In this document: piece after piece, positions 41,788-51,844 of the stretch
Layout: every line of letters starts with the position of its first letter
Numbering within the stretch: the stretch's first letter is position 1
Assembly (NCBI RefSeq): GCF_002291445.1
Contig: NZ_CP014137.1
Coordinates: 1,984,001-2,048,000, forward strand
Source of the DNA: Brenneria goodwinii
GTDB lineage: Bacteria > Pseudomonadota > Gammaproteobacteria > Enterobacterales > Enterobacteriaceae
DNA length: 64,000 nt
Direction: 5' to 3'
Program-made: the position numbers and the translations under genes
Notes under the pieces: model-generated
What the model saw: the letters and a program-made list of their open reading frames with translations, nothing else
The model's database searches: none
What the model was told of the DNA's origin: nothing

Positions 41788-42001
41788 GATTTCTCCTGAG
41801 TCAGCTTTTAATCAGCAGCATAACATTTTTGCCCACACCTAACAGCTAACGAACGCCTCGACGCGCCTATGTTAACAAAAGTTAAACATTGATTCTGGAC
41901 GGCACAATGCGCCGTGCCGAATGGAAAACCAGGAATGTGGCGAGTAAAGCAACAAATTGATTTAACTTTAGCTAAACGCACGCAACGAAAGCAGAAGTTT
42001 A

Positions 42002-42030
42002 TTGACGCTGTCCGCTAATTTCCCTACATT
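42002..42030 (+). promoter_or_regulatory. Promoter of the tRNA-Ser gene
   Basis: A -35 element ttgacg (42002-42007) and a -10 element tacatt (42025-42030) are spaced by 17 bp. A GC-rich discriminator follows, as in growth-rate-controlled stable RNA promoters. The tRNA begins 35 bases downstream. Confidence 0.75.
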
Positions 42031-42064
42031 AGCGCCGTCCGCCGATACGACCACGGCGAACCAC

Positions 42065-42154
42065 GGTGAGGTGTCCGAGAGGCTGAAGGAGCACGCCTGG
42101 AAAGTGTGTATACGTGAAAACGTATCGAGGGTTCGAATCCCTCCCTCACCGCCA
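42065..42154 (+). tRNA. tRNA-Ser(GGA)
   Basis: The 90-nt gene folds as a class II tRNA. The acceptor ggtgagg pairs with cctcacc, the anticodon GGA is at 42099-42101, a long variable arm follows (tatacgtgaaaacgtat), the T arm contains ggttcgaatcc, and CCA is encoded at 42152-42154. It reads UCC and UCU codons. It differs from the E. coli serW/serX sequence at only a few positions. A promoter lies upstream, and a terminator plus tandem repeats lie downstream. Confidence 0.97.
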
Positions 42155-42160
42155 TATAAA

Positions 42161-42196
42161 GACAAAAGGCTCTGACGCAAGTCAGGGCCTTTTGTC
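42161..42196 (+). terminator. Terminator of the tRNA-Ser gene
   Basis: A 10-bp stem (gacaaaaggc with gccttttgtc) is topped by an inner stem (ctgac with gtcag). Its tip, tgacgcaagtcaggg, recurs at the same spacing in both downstream repeats. Confidence 0.8.
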
Positions 42197-42534
42197 TTTA
42201 TACGTGATGGACGGTTGAAAAGCCTCGTCAGGGTTCGACAAAACGGCAGGATAGCCGTTTTGGACCGCCAACGGCGGCCCGCAGGGCGAGCGTCACGACG
42301 ACGCGAGTCAATCCTCCCGCATACATACGCCTTTTCGCCCTTGACGCAAGTCAGGGGCATTTTCTTTTATACGTGATGGACGGTTGAAAAGCCTCGTCAG
42401 GGTTCGACAAAACGGCAGGATAGCCGTTTTGGACCGCCAACGGCGGCCCGCAGGGCGAGCGTCACGACGACGCGAGTCAATCCTCCCGCATACATACGCC
42501 TTTTCGCCCTTGACGCAAGTCAGGGGCGTTTTCT
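42197..42534 (+). repeat. Two tandem 169-bp repeats downstream of tRNA-Ser
   Basis: Units 42197-42365 and 42366-42534 are identical except for one substitution (A at 42359, G at 42528). A third, degenerate start follows at 42535. Each unit contains agggttcga, an inverted repeat (aaaacgg...ccgtttt), the string accgcca, and ends in a terminator-like hairpin (gcccttgac-gcaa-gtcaggggc) with a T-rich tail. The first two strings echo the T arm and 3' end of the adjacent tRNA. Arrays of about 178 bp derived from a tRNA end (rtT repeats) are known behind E. coli tyrT. This looks like an analogous array, which is inference. Confidence 0.85.
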
Positions 42535-42570
42535 TTTATGCGTAATGGACGGATGCCCTTTAATAAAAAA

Positions 42571-42590
42571 GCCTCCGCAAAAGCGGAGGC
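42571..42590 (-). terminator. Terminator of rmf
   Basis: The minus strand has an 8-bp stem (gcctccgc with gcggaggc), a 4-base loop and a run of Ts, about 30 bases past the rmf stop. Confidence 0.85.
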
Positions 42591-42618
42591 AGCTCCTTCA
42601 GATGAATAACAAGGCGAG

Positions 42619-42786
42619 TTAAGCCGTCACCGCCTTGTCCTCCATGGCCTTGCGCCAGCCTCCCAACCAGTAAGACCGCGCATTTAAAGATTGATAGGGA
42701 CAAAGCTCCCTTGACTTGCCGGAAATACCTGCCTGATAACCACGTGAATGTGCCCTTTCAAGGCGATCGCGTTTCTGTCTTTTCAT
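42619..42786 (-). CDS. rmf: Ribosome modulation factor
   Basis: The 55-residue basic protein pairs 70S ribosomes into inactive 100S dimers in stationary phase. It aligns end to end with E. coli RMF: MKRQKRDRLERAHSRGYQAG, then CPYQSLNARSYWLGGWRKAM. AAGG lies just before the ATG at 42786. It is read in the same direction as pqiABC and lies downstream of them, as in E. coli; fabA, its usual next neighbour there, is not here. The gene is short enough to be missed by automatic ORF calls. Confidence 0.95.
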   Translation of the reverse strand: MKRQKRDRLERAHSRGYQAGISGKSRELCPYQSLNARSYWLGGWRKAMEDKAVTA

Positions 42787-43044
42787 GCCTTATTTCCCTC
42801 ATTATTTATCTGGTGGAAAAAAAACAGTGATTACTTTCTGGGCAACCACAGACTATGAATAGCCATTACGTCACCAAAGGTCAAGGCGCAAAATTCACGC
42901 CAACGTCACATTTACGAACTAAAATGGGAATTTTCCCCATAGGGAAAAAGCAGGAGAGACGGAAGGGAAAGACAAAAAATAAAGCCTCTGAAAGCATTCG
43001 GCCACTTCGCCTATCCTTCCAGAGACTTGCTTAAAGAACGGAGA

Positions 43045-43611
43045 TTAATTTACAGAGACAGCCTGCCGCGCGATGGAGTTAGCAACCTGCTGCCAGCCCT
43101 GAGCCAATGTTCTGACCAGTGCGTCATAGCCGTCTTCAGACTGCGGCAGTACCACATTAAACGGCTGCTTAAACACCTGTCCGTGATGATTCAACACCCA
43201 CTCTCCACTAATCACCGCCTTACCATCATAACGACCATGAAACGCGGTTACCGACACGTTCAATACCGACTGTTCGCTGCCCTGAGGCTGTGCCGTCACC
43301 AGCCATCCCGGCATGCCATGACTCAGATTAGCCACCAGTGATTGCTGGAGCTGCTGATCCAGCGGACTAGCCCATAAGTTATTACTGGCAATGACATATT
43401 GCACATCATTGGTTTGGTAAACCAAACCTGAATTAGCCAAATAATCCGCCACGCTAACGTGCTCCAACCACAGTTGCTGACCGTTTACCGTTTTCTCAAC
43501 CGACGTAACCCCATCAGGCATCGCCGGTAACTGATAATAGGTTTTCGACGTGTTGCTACTACTACAGGCACTCAGCAACAACACCAACGCCAGAGTCCAT
43601 CCTTTCATCAT
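43045..43611 (-). CDS. pqiC: PqiC outer-membrane lipoprotein
   Basis: The 188-residue lipoprotein (lipobox LLSAC) is the outer-membrane partner of the PqiB tunnel in the PqiABC lipid-transport system. Family segments include YYQLPAMP, NNLWASPLDQQLQQSL and GYDALVRTLAQGW. Its start overlaps the pqiB stop (TAATG), so translation is coupled; a second ATG lies one codon further in. It was formerly called YmbA. Confidence 0.93.
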   Translation of the reverse strand: MMKGWTLALVLLLSACSSSNTSKTYYQLPAMPDGVTSVEKTVNGQQLWLEHVSVADYLANSGLVYQTNDVQYVIASNNLWASPLDQQLQQSLVANLSHGMPGWLVTAQPQGSEQSVLNVSVTAFHGRYDGKAVISGEWVLNHHGQVFKQPFNVVLPQSEDGYDALVRTLAQGWQQVANSIARQAVSVN

Positions 43612-45278
43612 TATTTTGCCTTCTTCGGTTGAGGGTCTTCACTGCCCGATGCCTCAAACACCAGGGCATTGCTCTTCTCATTCAAGGTGCGCAGCACGGG
43701 TTGCAGTTCACGTAACACCTGATCCAGACGCTGCATATCCGCCACCATCTTATTGTAAGCCGGCGATCCTGGCTGGAAGCCTTTCATGCTGCGGTTCAGC
43801 TCAAGTAAGGTCCGCTGCATATCCTGCGGCAAATCCTGCATGGCTTTACTGGAAGTAATCTTATTTAGCGATGCCAGCGTTTTTTGCATTTCACGCAATG
43901 TCGCCTGACTTTCCGCCAGCGTTTGCGTCGCTTCGTTTACCATCGGATTCAATGGTAACTCATTGATTTTATCCAATACCGACATCAGCTTTTGCTGAAT
44001 TTGCGACAGCCCGCCGCCCACGGTCGGCAATACCGGATAACCGTCAATGGTCATCAGCTTTTTATTAACATTTTCCTTGGGATTATTAACCTTTTCCTTC
44101 GGATAGAAATCGAGATCGATATACAACGCCCCAGTCAAAATATTGGCGGTTTTCAACGCCGCCCGCAGACCAAGCGGCCGCGATTTCTCCAGATGCTCTT
44201 CAAAATTGAAATTGCTTCCCAGATTCTTATCAAACCGATCGGGTTCAATACGGATGAGAACCGGGATGCGATAGTCACTATCGATATTCTGTTTAAGATC
44301 TTTGGTGAAGAACGGCACCTGCGCCACCGTCCCCAGACGAATCCCGCGAAATTCGACCGGTGCGCCAGGCTGCAAACCCCGGATTGAATCGCTGAAGAAC
44401 ATCAGGTACTCCTTATACTCGGTGTACAGCGAGTCCTGAATACTGCGCTGATCGTCAAAAAGACGATAGGTCGCCATAGGCTTGGCAGGATCGCCGACTT
44501 CCCAGCCGGCCGGCACATCAAAGCTCACGCCGCCGCTGAAAAGCGTCGTCAGCGATCCCATCTCCACCCGCATTCCCTGAGCAGACATATCAAACGACAC
44601 GCCGCTATCTTTCCAGAAACGAACATTGGAGGTCACCAGGCTATCGTATGGCGCGGAAATAAATAGCTGATAGCTCATTTTCCGTTTTTGGGGATCAAAT
44701 TCACTCGCTTCAACGGATCCCACCCGATAACCACGAAACAGCACCGGATCGCCGGCATTCAACTGACCGGCCTGTTCACTATCAAGAGTGATGCGGATCC
44801 CCTTGGCATCCGGAGAAGCCAGCGGCGGGGTATCGAGCAACGTGAATTCTTTCTTTTCAGCTTCGTGGGAACCCGGCTGAAGTTCAATATACGCCCCTGA
44901 TAACAACGTACCCAGACCGGAGATCCCCGTTCGCCCCACCTGTGGTTTAACCACCCAGAATGCTGAATCCTCCTTCAGCAGCCGGTCCATATCATCGTGC
45001 AGCCGGGCTTTGATTTCCACCCGGTGAAGATCGTCGCTCAGCTCGACGCTTTCCACAATGCCGACATCAACGCTACGGCTTTTGATCGTCGTTTTTCCTG
45101 CTTCAATGCCCTCGGCATTGCTGGTCACCAAAGTCACCTGAGGCCCCAGATGACTAAAATGATAAAACAGTATCCATGCCCCGATCAGCACCGTCACAAT
45201 TGGAACGATCCAGACGGGCGACCAGCGTTTAATCGTTTCTACATCCGCAACGGCGTATTTATCTTTATCTTTCGTCAA
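43611..45278 (-). CDS. pqiB: PqiB, MCE-domain envelope-spanning protein
   Basis: The 555-residue protein has one N-terminal membrane helix (IVPIVTVLIGAWILF) and three MCE domains that stack as hexameric rings (repeats around VTLVTSNAEGIEAGKT, ITLDSEQAGQLNAGDPV and SIRGLQPGAPVEFRG). A long C-terminal helix follows and is thought to form a needle-like lipid channel to the outer membrane. The likely start is TTG at 45278 with AAGGAG about 8 bases upstream, 14 bases inside pqiA. The ATG at 45302 lacks a good site. The protein connects PqiA in the inner membrane to PqiC. Confidence 0.9.
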   Translation of the reverse strand: MTKDKDKYAVADVETIKRWSPVWIVPIVTVLIGAWILFYHFSHLGPQVTLVTSNAEGIEAGKTTIKSRSVDVGIVESVELSDDLHRVEIKARLHDDMDRLLKEDSAFWVVKPQVGRTGISGLGTLLSGAYIELQPGSHEAEKKEFTLLDTPPLASPDAKGIRITLDSEQAGQLNAGDPVLFRGYRVGSVEASEFDPQKRKMSYQLFISAPYDSLVTSNVRFWKDSGVSFDMSAQGMRVEMGSLTTLFSGGVSFDVPAGWEVGDPAKPMATYRLFDDQRSIQDSLYTEYKEYLMFFSDSIRGLQPGAPVEFRGIRLGTVAQVPFFTKDLKQNIDSDYRIPVLIRIEPDRFDKNLGSNFNFEEHLEKSRPLGLRAALKTANILTGALYIDLDFYPKEKVNNPKENVNKKLMTIDGYPVLPTVGGGLSQIQQKLMSVLDKINELPLNPMVNEATQTLAESQATLREMQKTLASLNKITSSKAMQDLPQDMQRTLLELNRSMKGFQPGSPAYNKMVADMQRLDQVLRELQPVLRTLNEKSNALVFEASGSEDPQPKKAK

Positions 45279-46536
45279 CGGAGGACTCCTTATGAAAAAC
45301 ATTATCACGGCGATCCCACAGTAACCGGGGATCAAATGTCATAGCGGCGAACATCGTCAGGATCACAACCGAAGCAAACAGCACGGCGCCAACCGCGGGA
45401 TAAATACTCATTAACCGCCCGATGCGAACCAATGCGGACAATACGGCGATAACGAATATATCGATCATCGACCATCGCCCGACAAACTCCACGACTTCAT
45501 ACACTACGTGCAGGCGTTCACGATCCATCCGCCCTTTTCCTTTGGCGCTCCAGCATAACCACCCTAATGCCAGCATTTTCAGTGACGGCACCATAATACT
45601 GGCAATGAAAATCACCATCGCCACCGGATATGATCCGGTGCTCCACAAAAGGATAACACCGGCCATAATGGTCGAACCCGTCTCATTTCCCAGAGATTCC
45701 GTAACCATAATGGGCATAAGATTCGAAGGGATATAAAGTATGATCGAGGTAAACAGCAGCGCCATCGTCCACTGTAAACTGTGCTTCCTGCGCGCGTGCC
45801 CATGGCAATGACAGCGGGGACAAACCAGTTGGCCCGCCGGTAATATGGCCGTACAACATTGGCAGGAACGTAATCCTTGCGACAATCCGCCGCTTCCCGG
45901 TTGCGGTACCGACGGCAGCTTCGGCGGCGGCACAATGTCATTCCATAGCCAGCGGCGATCCAGACTTTGAAACGCCAGCAGTTGCAACACGCAAAACAGG
46001 ACAAAGGGAATAAAACTGGTGCCGATGCCGATATCCCCGTAGGCCATCAGCTTGACAAAACTCACCAATACACCGGCCAGAAAAATCTCCGCCATTCCCC
46101 AGCTTTTCAGTTGGAACAGCACCTTCGCCAGAATCTTTTTCAAGGCCAGCGGCAACGAGAAACGCAGACAAAGCAGAATCATCGTCACCATACAAAAGGC
46201 CGGAATAAGCTGAACAAACAGCATAAAGAGCGTGGCGACGCTGGCATAATTTTCCGCCGCCATCACTTTAGGGATTTCTCCCAGCGTGATTTCACTGGTA
46301 ATCCCCGTCACACGCATGCTCACAAATGGAAATAAGTTGGCCAGCAGCAGCATAAATAAGGCACAGAATGCATAACCGACCGGCCGCTTACGGGGTTCCG
46401 CCTGTTCACTGGTTAATGCCGCTTTACAGCGCGGGCAGACCGCTTTTTGCCCATGCGCCAATTGCGGCAGTTTGACCAATAAATCACACTGCGGACATAG
46501 CATATAGTCATCATGATGATGGTCGTGGGAACACAC
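45265..46536 (-). CDS. pqiA: PqiA inner-membrane protein
   Basis: The 423-residue protein has two similar halves. Each begins with a zinc-ribbon-like cysteine cluster (CPQCDLL...CPRCKAA and CQCCTAIL...CPRCHCH), followed by four membrane segments. It is the inner-membrane part of PqiABC. In E. coli the operon is induced by paraquat under SoxRS. The start is GTG at 46536 after AGGAGG; an early histidine run (HDHHHDD) is present. The end overlaps pqiB. Confidence 0.93.
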   Translation of the reverse strand: MCSHDHHHDDYMLCPQCDLLVKLPQLAHGQKAVCPRCKAALTSEQAEPRKRPVGYAFCALFMLLLANLFPFVSMRVTGITSEITLGEIPKVMAAENYASVATLFMLFVQLIPAFCMVTMILLCLRFSLPLALKKILAKVLFQLKSWGMAEIFLAGVLVSFVKLMAYGDIGIGTSFIPFVLFCVLQLLAFQSLDRRWLWNDIVPPPKLPSVPQPGSGGLSQGLRSCQCCTAILPAGQLVCPRCHCHGHARRKHSLQWTMALLFTSIILYIPSNLMPIMVTESLGNETGSTIMAGVILLWSTGSYPVAMVIFIASIMVPSLKMLALGWLCWSAKGKGRMDRERLHVVYEVVEFVGRWSMIDIFVIAVLSALVRIGRLMSIYPAVGAVLFASVVILTMFAAMTFDPRLLWDRRDNVFHKESSVDER

Positions 46537-46598
46537 TGCCAGCCGCCTCCTTTGGCCTGACGCCGCTTTGCGATGCCGTCAGACCGTAATTGCAAATA

Positions 46599-48512
46599 TT
46601 AACCGTTCCTTTGCGCTTCGAGCATTTCCCAACGTTCAAAACAGGATTCCAGCATTTGTTCAGCTTCCGCCAACGACGTTAACACCTGCTGTGTTTCTTC
46701 GTGCGGGCGGCTAAAGAAGTCAGGATCGTTCATTTGTGTTTGCAACGCGTCAATTTGCTGTTCCAACTGCTCTATTTTCAACGGCAACTGATCCAGTTCG
46801 CGCTGCTGGTTATAGCTTAGTTTACCCACATTACGTTTAGCGGGCTGTGCGGTACGATTATCGGCGGATGAAGATGACGGCGTCGCCACCGTAGCGGCGG
46901 TGCGCAATGACGTCGATTCGGCGCGTTGTTTTTGGGCATCGTAGTAACCCCCGACATAGCGGGAGATCTTACCGTCGCCTTCAAAGATCCAGCATTCCGT
47001 CACCGAATTATCAACAAACTGGCGATCGTGGCTCACCAGTAACACCGTACCTTGATAGCTGTCGATCAACTCTTCCAGCAGTTCCAGCGTTTCCACATCC
47101 AGATCGTTGGTTGGTTCATCAAGGATCAGCAAATTGCTGGGTTTCAGGAACAGACGGGCCAGCAATAAACGGTTGCGCTCCCCACCGGACAAGGCTTTAA
47201 CCGGCGTCATTGCTCGCTTGGGATGAAACAGAAAATCCTGCAAATATCCAAGCACATGACGGGGGCGGCCATTGACCATCACTTCCTGCTTCCCTTCCGC
47301 CAGGTTATCCATAACGGTGCGCTCAGGATCAAGCTCGGCGCGATGCTGATCGAAATAAGCCACTTCCAGCTTGGTTCCGCAGTGAATCCGGCCGCTGGTC
47401 GGCATCAGTTCGCCCAGCATCAGTTTCAGCAGCGTGGTTTTACCACAGCCATTCGGTCCGACCAGCGCGATTTTATCGCCGCGCTGTACCTGCGCGGAGA
47501 AATTGCGGGTCAAAACTTTATTATCGACCTGATAATTGACATCTTCCAGCTCAAACACAATTTTTCCGGAGCGCGCCGCTTCTTCCACCTGCATTTTCGC
47601 CGTTCCCATGACTTCACGGCGCTGCGAACGTTCCTGACGCAACGCTTTCAAGGCGCGAACCCGGCCTTCGTTACGTGTACGGCGAGCTTTAATTCCCTGC
47701 CGGATCCACACCTCTTCCTGCGCCAGCTTGCGATCGAATTCCGCATTCTGCAACTCTTCTACACGCAGCGCTTCTTCTTTTCCTTCCAGGTATTTATCGT
47801 AATTCCCCGGCCAGGAAACCAGCTTACCGCGATCCAAATCGACGATTCGCGTCGCCATGTTTCGGATAAAAGAACGGTCATGGGAAATAAACACGATACT
47901 GCCCTGGAAAGTTTTCAGGAATGTTTCCAGCCAATCAATGGTTTCGATATCCAGATGGTTGGTCGGTTCATCCAGCAACAACACCCTGGGCGCGCTTACC
48001 AACGCCCTTCCCAGCGCCGCTTTACGTAACCAGCCCCCGGATAATGAAGCCAGCGGAGCATCAGCCTTCAGTCCCAACTGTTCCAGCACTTCATGGATGC
48101 GGCTTTCCAACTGCCACAATCCCTGATGCTCAAGAATCTCCTGCAGCGTGGCCAGCTGATTCATGTTCTTTTCGCTAGGATCGGTTTCAACCAGCCGCAG
48201 CGTGGCATGATAATTTTTTAGGTAATCCGCCTGAGCCGCAACGCCTTCGGCGACAAAATCAAAGACGGTTCCCGCGACATCGCGCGGCGGATCCTGTTGC
48301 AGCCGGGCAACGATCAGATCCTGCTCATAGGTGATCCGCCCGTCATCCAGCGGAATCTCGCGCGCCAGTATTTTCAGCAGCGTTGATTTGCCCGCGCCAT
48401 TACGGCCAACCAGACAGACGCGTTCGTTTTCTTCGATATGAAGTTCTGTGTTATCCAACAACGGCGCATCACTGAATGATAACCATGCGCCTGATACACT
48501 GATTAATGACAT
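46599..48512 (-). CDS. uup: ABC-F ATPase Uup
   Basis: The 637-residue soluble protein has two ATPase domains. The Walker A motifs are GRNGAGKST and GPNGCGKTT, the signatures are LSGGWLRKAALGRAL and LSGGERNRLLLAR, and a charged linker lies between them. A C-terminal coiled-coil DNA-binding domain follows (LPLKIEQLEQQIDALQTQM region). ABC-F proteins act on ribosomes; Uup also affects transposon excision and ribosome assembly. It lies between rlmKL and pqiA as in E. coli. Confidence 0.96.
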   Translation of the reverse strand: MSLISVSGAWLSFSDAPLLDNTELHIEENERVCLVGRNGAGKSTLLKILAREIPLDDGRITYEQDLIVARLQQDPPRDVAGTVFDFVAEGVAAQADYLKNYHATLRLVETDPSEKNMNQLATLQEILEHQGLWQLESRIHEVLEQLGLKADAPLASLSGGWLRKAALGRALVSAPRVLLLDEPTNHLDIETIDWLETFLKTFQGSIVFISHDRSFIRNMATRIVDLDRGKLVSWPGNYDKYLEGKEEALRVEELQNAEFDRKLAQEEVWIRQGIKARRTRNEGRVRALKALRQERSQRREVMGTAKMQVEEAARSGKIVFELEDVNYQVDNKVLTRNFSAQVQRGDKIALVGPNGCGKTTLLKLMLGELMPTSGRIHCGTKLEVAYFDQHRAELDPERTVMDNLAEGKQEVMVNGRPRHVLGYLQDFLFHPKRAMTPVKALSGGERNRLLLARLFLKPSNLLILDEPTNDLDVETLELLEELIDSYQGTVLLVSHDRQFVDNSVTECWIFEGDGKISRYVGGYYDAQKQRAESTSLRTAATVATPSSSSADNRTAQPAKRNVGKLSYNQQRELDQLPLKIEQLEQQIDALQTQMNDPDFFSRPHEETQQVLTSLAEAEQMLESCFERWEMLEAQRNG

Positions 48513-48517
48513 TGTTA

Positions 48518-50635
48518 TTACTTTTCCTCGCCGGCATGCGTTAGCAGCCAGCAGTTATGAATTTGACGGTTGCGGGCAAAATCCTGTGACTGCGTACGGG
48601 CGGTGATCTCTTTCGCCACCAGGCCTAACGCCGTTAATCCCGCGATATCCATCTGGAATCCGCGTTTATTGTTGGAAAACATGATCGTCCCGCCACGGCG
48701 CAACAGACGTTTAAGATCTTTCATCAAGGCCAGATGATCGCGCTGTACGTCAAACGAGTCCTCCATCCGTTTAGAGTTGGAAAACGTCGGGGGATCGATG
48801 AAAATGACATCAAACTGTTCATTGGCACCGCGCAGCCACGACAGGCAGTCCGCGTGGATCAGGCGGTGCTGACGTCCGGTCAGACCGTTGGCGCGCAGGT
48901 TTTTTTCCGCCCATTCCAGATAGGTGCGCGACATATCCACGGTGGTAGTGGTGCGCGCCCCGCCCAACCCGGCATGCACGCTGGCGGTGCCGGTATAGGC
49001 GAACAGATTGAGAAAATCCTTACCCTGGCTCATTTCACCCAGCATTTTTCGGGCAATGCGGTGATCGAGGAACAAGCCGGTATCCAGATAATCCGTCAGG
49101 TTGACCCACAGTTTGGCGTTATACTCCTCTACCAGCAAAAATTCGCCTTTCTGCGCCAGTTTTTCATATTGGCTTTTTCCTTTCTGACGCTCACGGGTCT
49201 TTAGAATCAGGCGATTTGACGGCAGTTCCAGCACGCTCAGGGTGGCATTGATCACATCAAACAGGCGCTGGCGGGCTTTCTGCGCATCAATGGTTTTTGG
49301 CGGCGCATACTCTTGCACCACCACCCAACTGCCATAACGGTCAACCGCCACATTGTACTCAGGCAGATCGGCGTCATACAGGCGATAGCATTCAATCCCC
49401 TGCTGGCGCGCCCACTTATCCAACTTGCGCAGGTTTTTACGCAGGCGGTTGGCAAAGTCCTCGGCAATCTGCCCGGCGTTTTCGCCTTGGCTTTCCGCCA
49501 GTTGATAATTTTTCTGCACACAGTCCAGCGGGCCGTTTTTAGCCTTAAACTGACGCTCTGCGCGTAGTTGCAGACAGCTAAGCAATTCCGGCGAGGCGCT
49601 GAACAGCGACAATTGCCAACCGCCGAAATCGCTTTTCATCTTACGTCCCAGCATATTATGCAGCGCAATCAGCGCCGGTTCGCTGTCCAAACGCTCGCCA
49701 TATGGCGGGTTACTGACTATCGTGCCCTTCGGCCCATCCGGTAATGGATTCTGCAACTGCGTCGCGTCTTTCACGCCGAATGTGATGAGATCCCCCACCC
49801 CGGCACGACGGGCATTCGCGCGGGCGATATCAATCACCCGGCGATCGTTATCTGAACCAAAGAAACGGGAAGGGGTGTCCCGCAACCCCTGGAGAGCGCG
49901 TTGTTGCGCGTCTGCGGTCACTTCGCGCCACAACGCCGCATCATGCTGTAGCCAGGCATTAAATCCCCAGTGGGTGCGATATAAGCCAGGGGCGCGATCG
50001 GCCGCAATCATCGCCGCTTCAATCAGCAACGTACCGGAACCACACATCGGATCGATCATGGGCGTGCCTTTTTGCCAGCCCGAACGCAACACGATTGCCG
50101 CGGCCAGATTCTCTTTCAGCGGCGCCAGCCCCGCCAAATCGCGATAGCCGCGCTGATGCAGTCCATCACCGCTGAGATCCAACGCCACGCTGGCCGTATC
50201 ACGCTGCAAAAAAACATTGATGCGGATGTCCGGCTGCTGCTTGGCCACATCAGGACGCTGCCCCGTCTTACGGCTAAAGCTGTCCACAATCGCGTCTTTT
50301 ACTTTTAATACGCCGTACTGGCTATTGCGGATATCTTCGTTGGTGCCGGTAAAATGTACGGCGAAGGTTTTATCAACCCTGAAAATCGTCGACCAATCAA
50401 TCGCCTGTACTCCCAGATACAAATCCAGATCGCTGTGTACCTTGAATTCATTCAGCGGCAGCAAAATGCGCGATGCCAGCCTGCTCCACAGCAGGCTTTG
50501 ATATAGCAGACGATTATCTCCCTGAAAATGCACCCCGCCCTGCACCACGGCACAGGCCTGAGCGCCCAGCGCCTCAAGCTCATTTTTTAATAATTCTTCC
50601 AAACCACGGGCCGTGCTGGCAAACAGAGCATTCAT
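48518..50635 (-). CDS. rlmL: Bifunctional 23S rRNA methyltransferase RlmKL
   Basis: The 705-residue protein fuses two SAM methyltransferases. The N-terminal part makes m2G2445 (THUMP domain, then [16 protein letters not shown] and [11 protein letters not shown]). The C-terminal part makes m7G2069 ([16 protein letters not shown] and [15 protein letters not shown]). The start at 50635 ([16 protein letters not shown]) aligns with E. coli; the seven codons before it are not needed. The stop lies 5 bases before the uup start. Confidence 0.96.
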   Translation of the reverse strand: MNALFASTARGLEELLKNELEALGAQACAVVQGGVHFQGDNRLLYQSLLWSRLASRILLPLNEFKVHSDLDLYLGVQAIDWSTIFRVDKTFAVHFTGTNEDIRNSQYGVLKVKDAIVDSFSRKTGQRPDVAKQQPDIRINVFLQRDTASVALDLSGDGLHQRGYRDLAGLAPLKENLAAAIVLRSGWQKGTPMIDPMCGSGTLLIEAAMIAADRAPGLYRTHWGFNAWLQHDAALWREVTADAQQRALQGLRDTPSRFFGSDNDRRVIDIARANARRAGVGDLITFGVKDATQLQNPLPDGPKGTIVSNPPYGERLDSEPALIALHNMLGRKMKSDFGGWQLSLFSASPELLSCLQLRAERQFKAKNGPLDCVQKNYQLAESQGENAGQIAEDFANRLRKNLRKLDKWARQQGIECYRLYDADLPEYNVAVDRYGSWVVVQEYAPPKTIDAQKARQRLFDVINATLSVLELPSNRLILKTRERQKGKSQYEKLAQKGEFLLVEEYNAKLWVNLTDYLDTGLFLDHRIARKMLGEMSQGKDFLNLFAYTGTASVHAGLGGARTTTTVDMSRTYLEWAEKNLRANGLTGRQHRLIHADCLSWLRGANEQFDVIFIDPPTFSNSKRMEDSFDVQRDHLALMKDLKRLLRRGGTIMFSNNKRGFQMDIAGLTALGLVAKEITARTQSQDFARNRQIHNCWLLTHAGEEK

Positions 50636-50732
50636 ATCGTCGATATCACCAATCAAGAAAATTGAGGCGCATTATAGCTAATCCGTGACACTTGTCATAA
50701 AGTTGCCGTTTTACTTTAGCAAGGAACAGGTA

Positions 50733-51836
50733 GTGATCGGCGTAACGCGGCTTTATATTCATCCGGTAAAATCCATGCGTGGATTACAGTTGTCCCACTC
50801 CATGGTGTCTGCCAGCGGTCTGGCGCACGATCGTACCTTTATGGTTACGGAACCTGATGGCACATTTATCACCGCCCGTCAGCATCCGCAAATGGTGTTG
50901 TTTACCCCGGCGTTGTTACCCGACGGCCTGTTTATTTCCGCTCCTGATGGCCAGACCGTCAGCGTCCGCTTTGCGGATTTCATTCATTCCCCTCAGCCAA
51001 CCGAAGTCTGGGGCAATCACTTTACGGCGCAGATCGCCCCCGACGTCATCAATGATTGGCTGAGCCAATATTTCCAACGCCCAGTACAGCTGCGTTGGCT
51101 CGGCAATGAACCGTCCCGCCGCGTTAAAAAGCGGCCTGAAATTCCGCTCTCTTTTGCTGACGGCTACCCTTTCTTGCTGATCAATGAAGCCTCTTTTCAG
51201 TTGCTTCGTCAGCGTTGCCCGGCAGGCATCAAGCTGGAACAATTCCGCCCTAACCTGGTGATAACCGGCGCGGCGGCATTTGCAGAAGATAGCTGGCAGA
51301 CTATTCGCATCGGCGATGTGATATTCGATGTCGCCAAGCCCTGTAGCCGCTGCGTGCTGACGACGGTCAGTATTGAACGAGGCAGAAAGCACCCTACGGC
51401 TGAACCGCTGACGACACTACAGTCTTTCCGCACCGCTGAAAATGGCGATGTTGATTTTGGTCTGAACCTGATTGCTCGCAATAACGGAATTATTCGGGTT
51501 GGCGATACGCTGGAAGTGCTGGCGACCAAGCCGCCTCGTGTATATGGCGCCGGCAACGTGGCGGAAAATACGCCGACCCCGCTGCAAAGCGAAAAAACGA
51601 TAACCATTCACTATCAGGGAAAAAGTCTGAAAGGAAACAATCAACAAATCCTGCTGGAACAGTTGGAGCAGCAAGGCGTCCGTATTCCCTACTCCTGCCG
51701 AGCCGGGATATGCGGGTGTTGTAAACTGACATTAGTCAGCGGCGAAGTTTCAACGGTAAAGAAAAACTCAATTGCCGATAACGGCGAAATTCTGGCCTGC
51801 AGCTGCATTCCACAAGGCGATATCAGCCTGCAGTAA
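50733..51836 (+). CDS. ycbX: YcbX, MOSC domain protein with C-terminal ferredoxin domain
   Basis: The 367-residue protein has an N-terminal beta-barrel ([10 protein letters not shown]), a MOSC domain with the molybdenum-cofactor cysteine in [10 protein letters not shown], and a C-terminal 2Fe-2S ferredoxin domain ([13 protein letters not shown], with a later CSC). It takes part in molybdopterin-dependent reduction of N-hydroxylated bases such as HAP. The likely start is GTG at 50733 with AAGGA 8 bases upstream, which gives the E. coli N-terminus. It is divergent from rlmKL. Confidence 0.93.
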   Translation: MIGVTRLYIHPVKSMRGLQLSHSMVSASGLAHDRTFMVTEPDGTFITARQHPQMVLFTPALLPDGLFISAPDGQTVSVRFADFIHSPQPTEVWGNHFTAQIAPDVINDWLSQYFQRPVQLRWLGNEPSRRVKKRPEIPLSFADGYPFLLINEASFQLLRQRCPAGIKLEQFRPNLVITGAAAFAEDSWQTIRIGDVIFDVAKPCSRCVLTTVSIERGRKHPTAEPLTTLQSFRTAENGDVDFGLNLIARNNGIIRVGDTLEVLATKPPRVYGAGNVAENTPTPLQSEKTITIHYQGKSLKGNNQQILLEQLEQQGVRIPYSCRAGICGCCKLTLVSGEVSTVKKNSIADNGEILACSCIPQGDISLQ

Positions 51837-51844
51837 TACCCGCG

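Noticed and set aside
41968..42360. 130-residue minus-strand ORF containing [11 protein letters not shown]
   Set aside because: It runs antisense through tRNA-Ser and the tandem repeat. This [10 protein letters not shown] string is a well-known false translation of tRNA-Ser genes.
42197..42534. CRISPR-like or satellite array behind the tRNA
   Set aside because: The units are directly adjacent and nearly identical with no variable spacers, and they contain terminator hairpins; a tRNA-linked tandem duplication fits better.
42154..42534. Genomic island or integrase attachment at the 3' end of tRNA-Ser
   Set aside because: No integrase or duplicated tRNA end of useful length follows, and the next gene (rmf) is in its usual neighbourhood.
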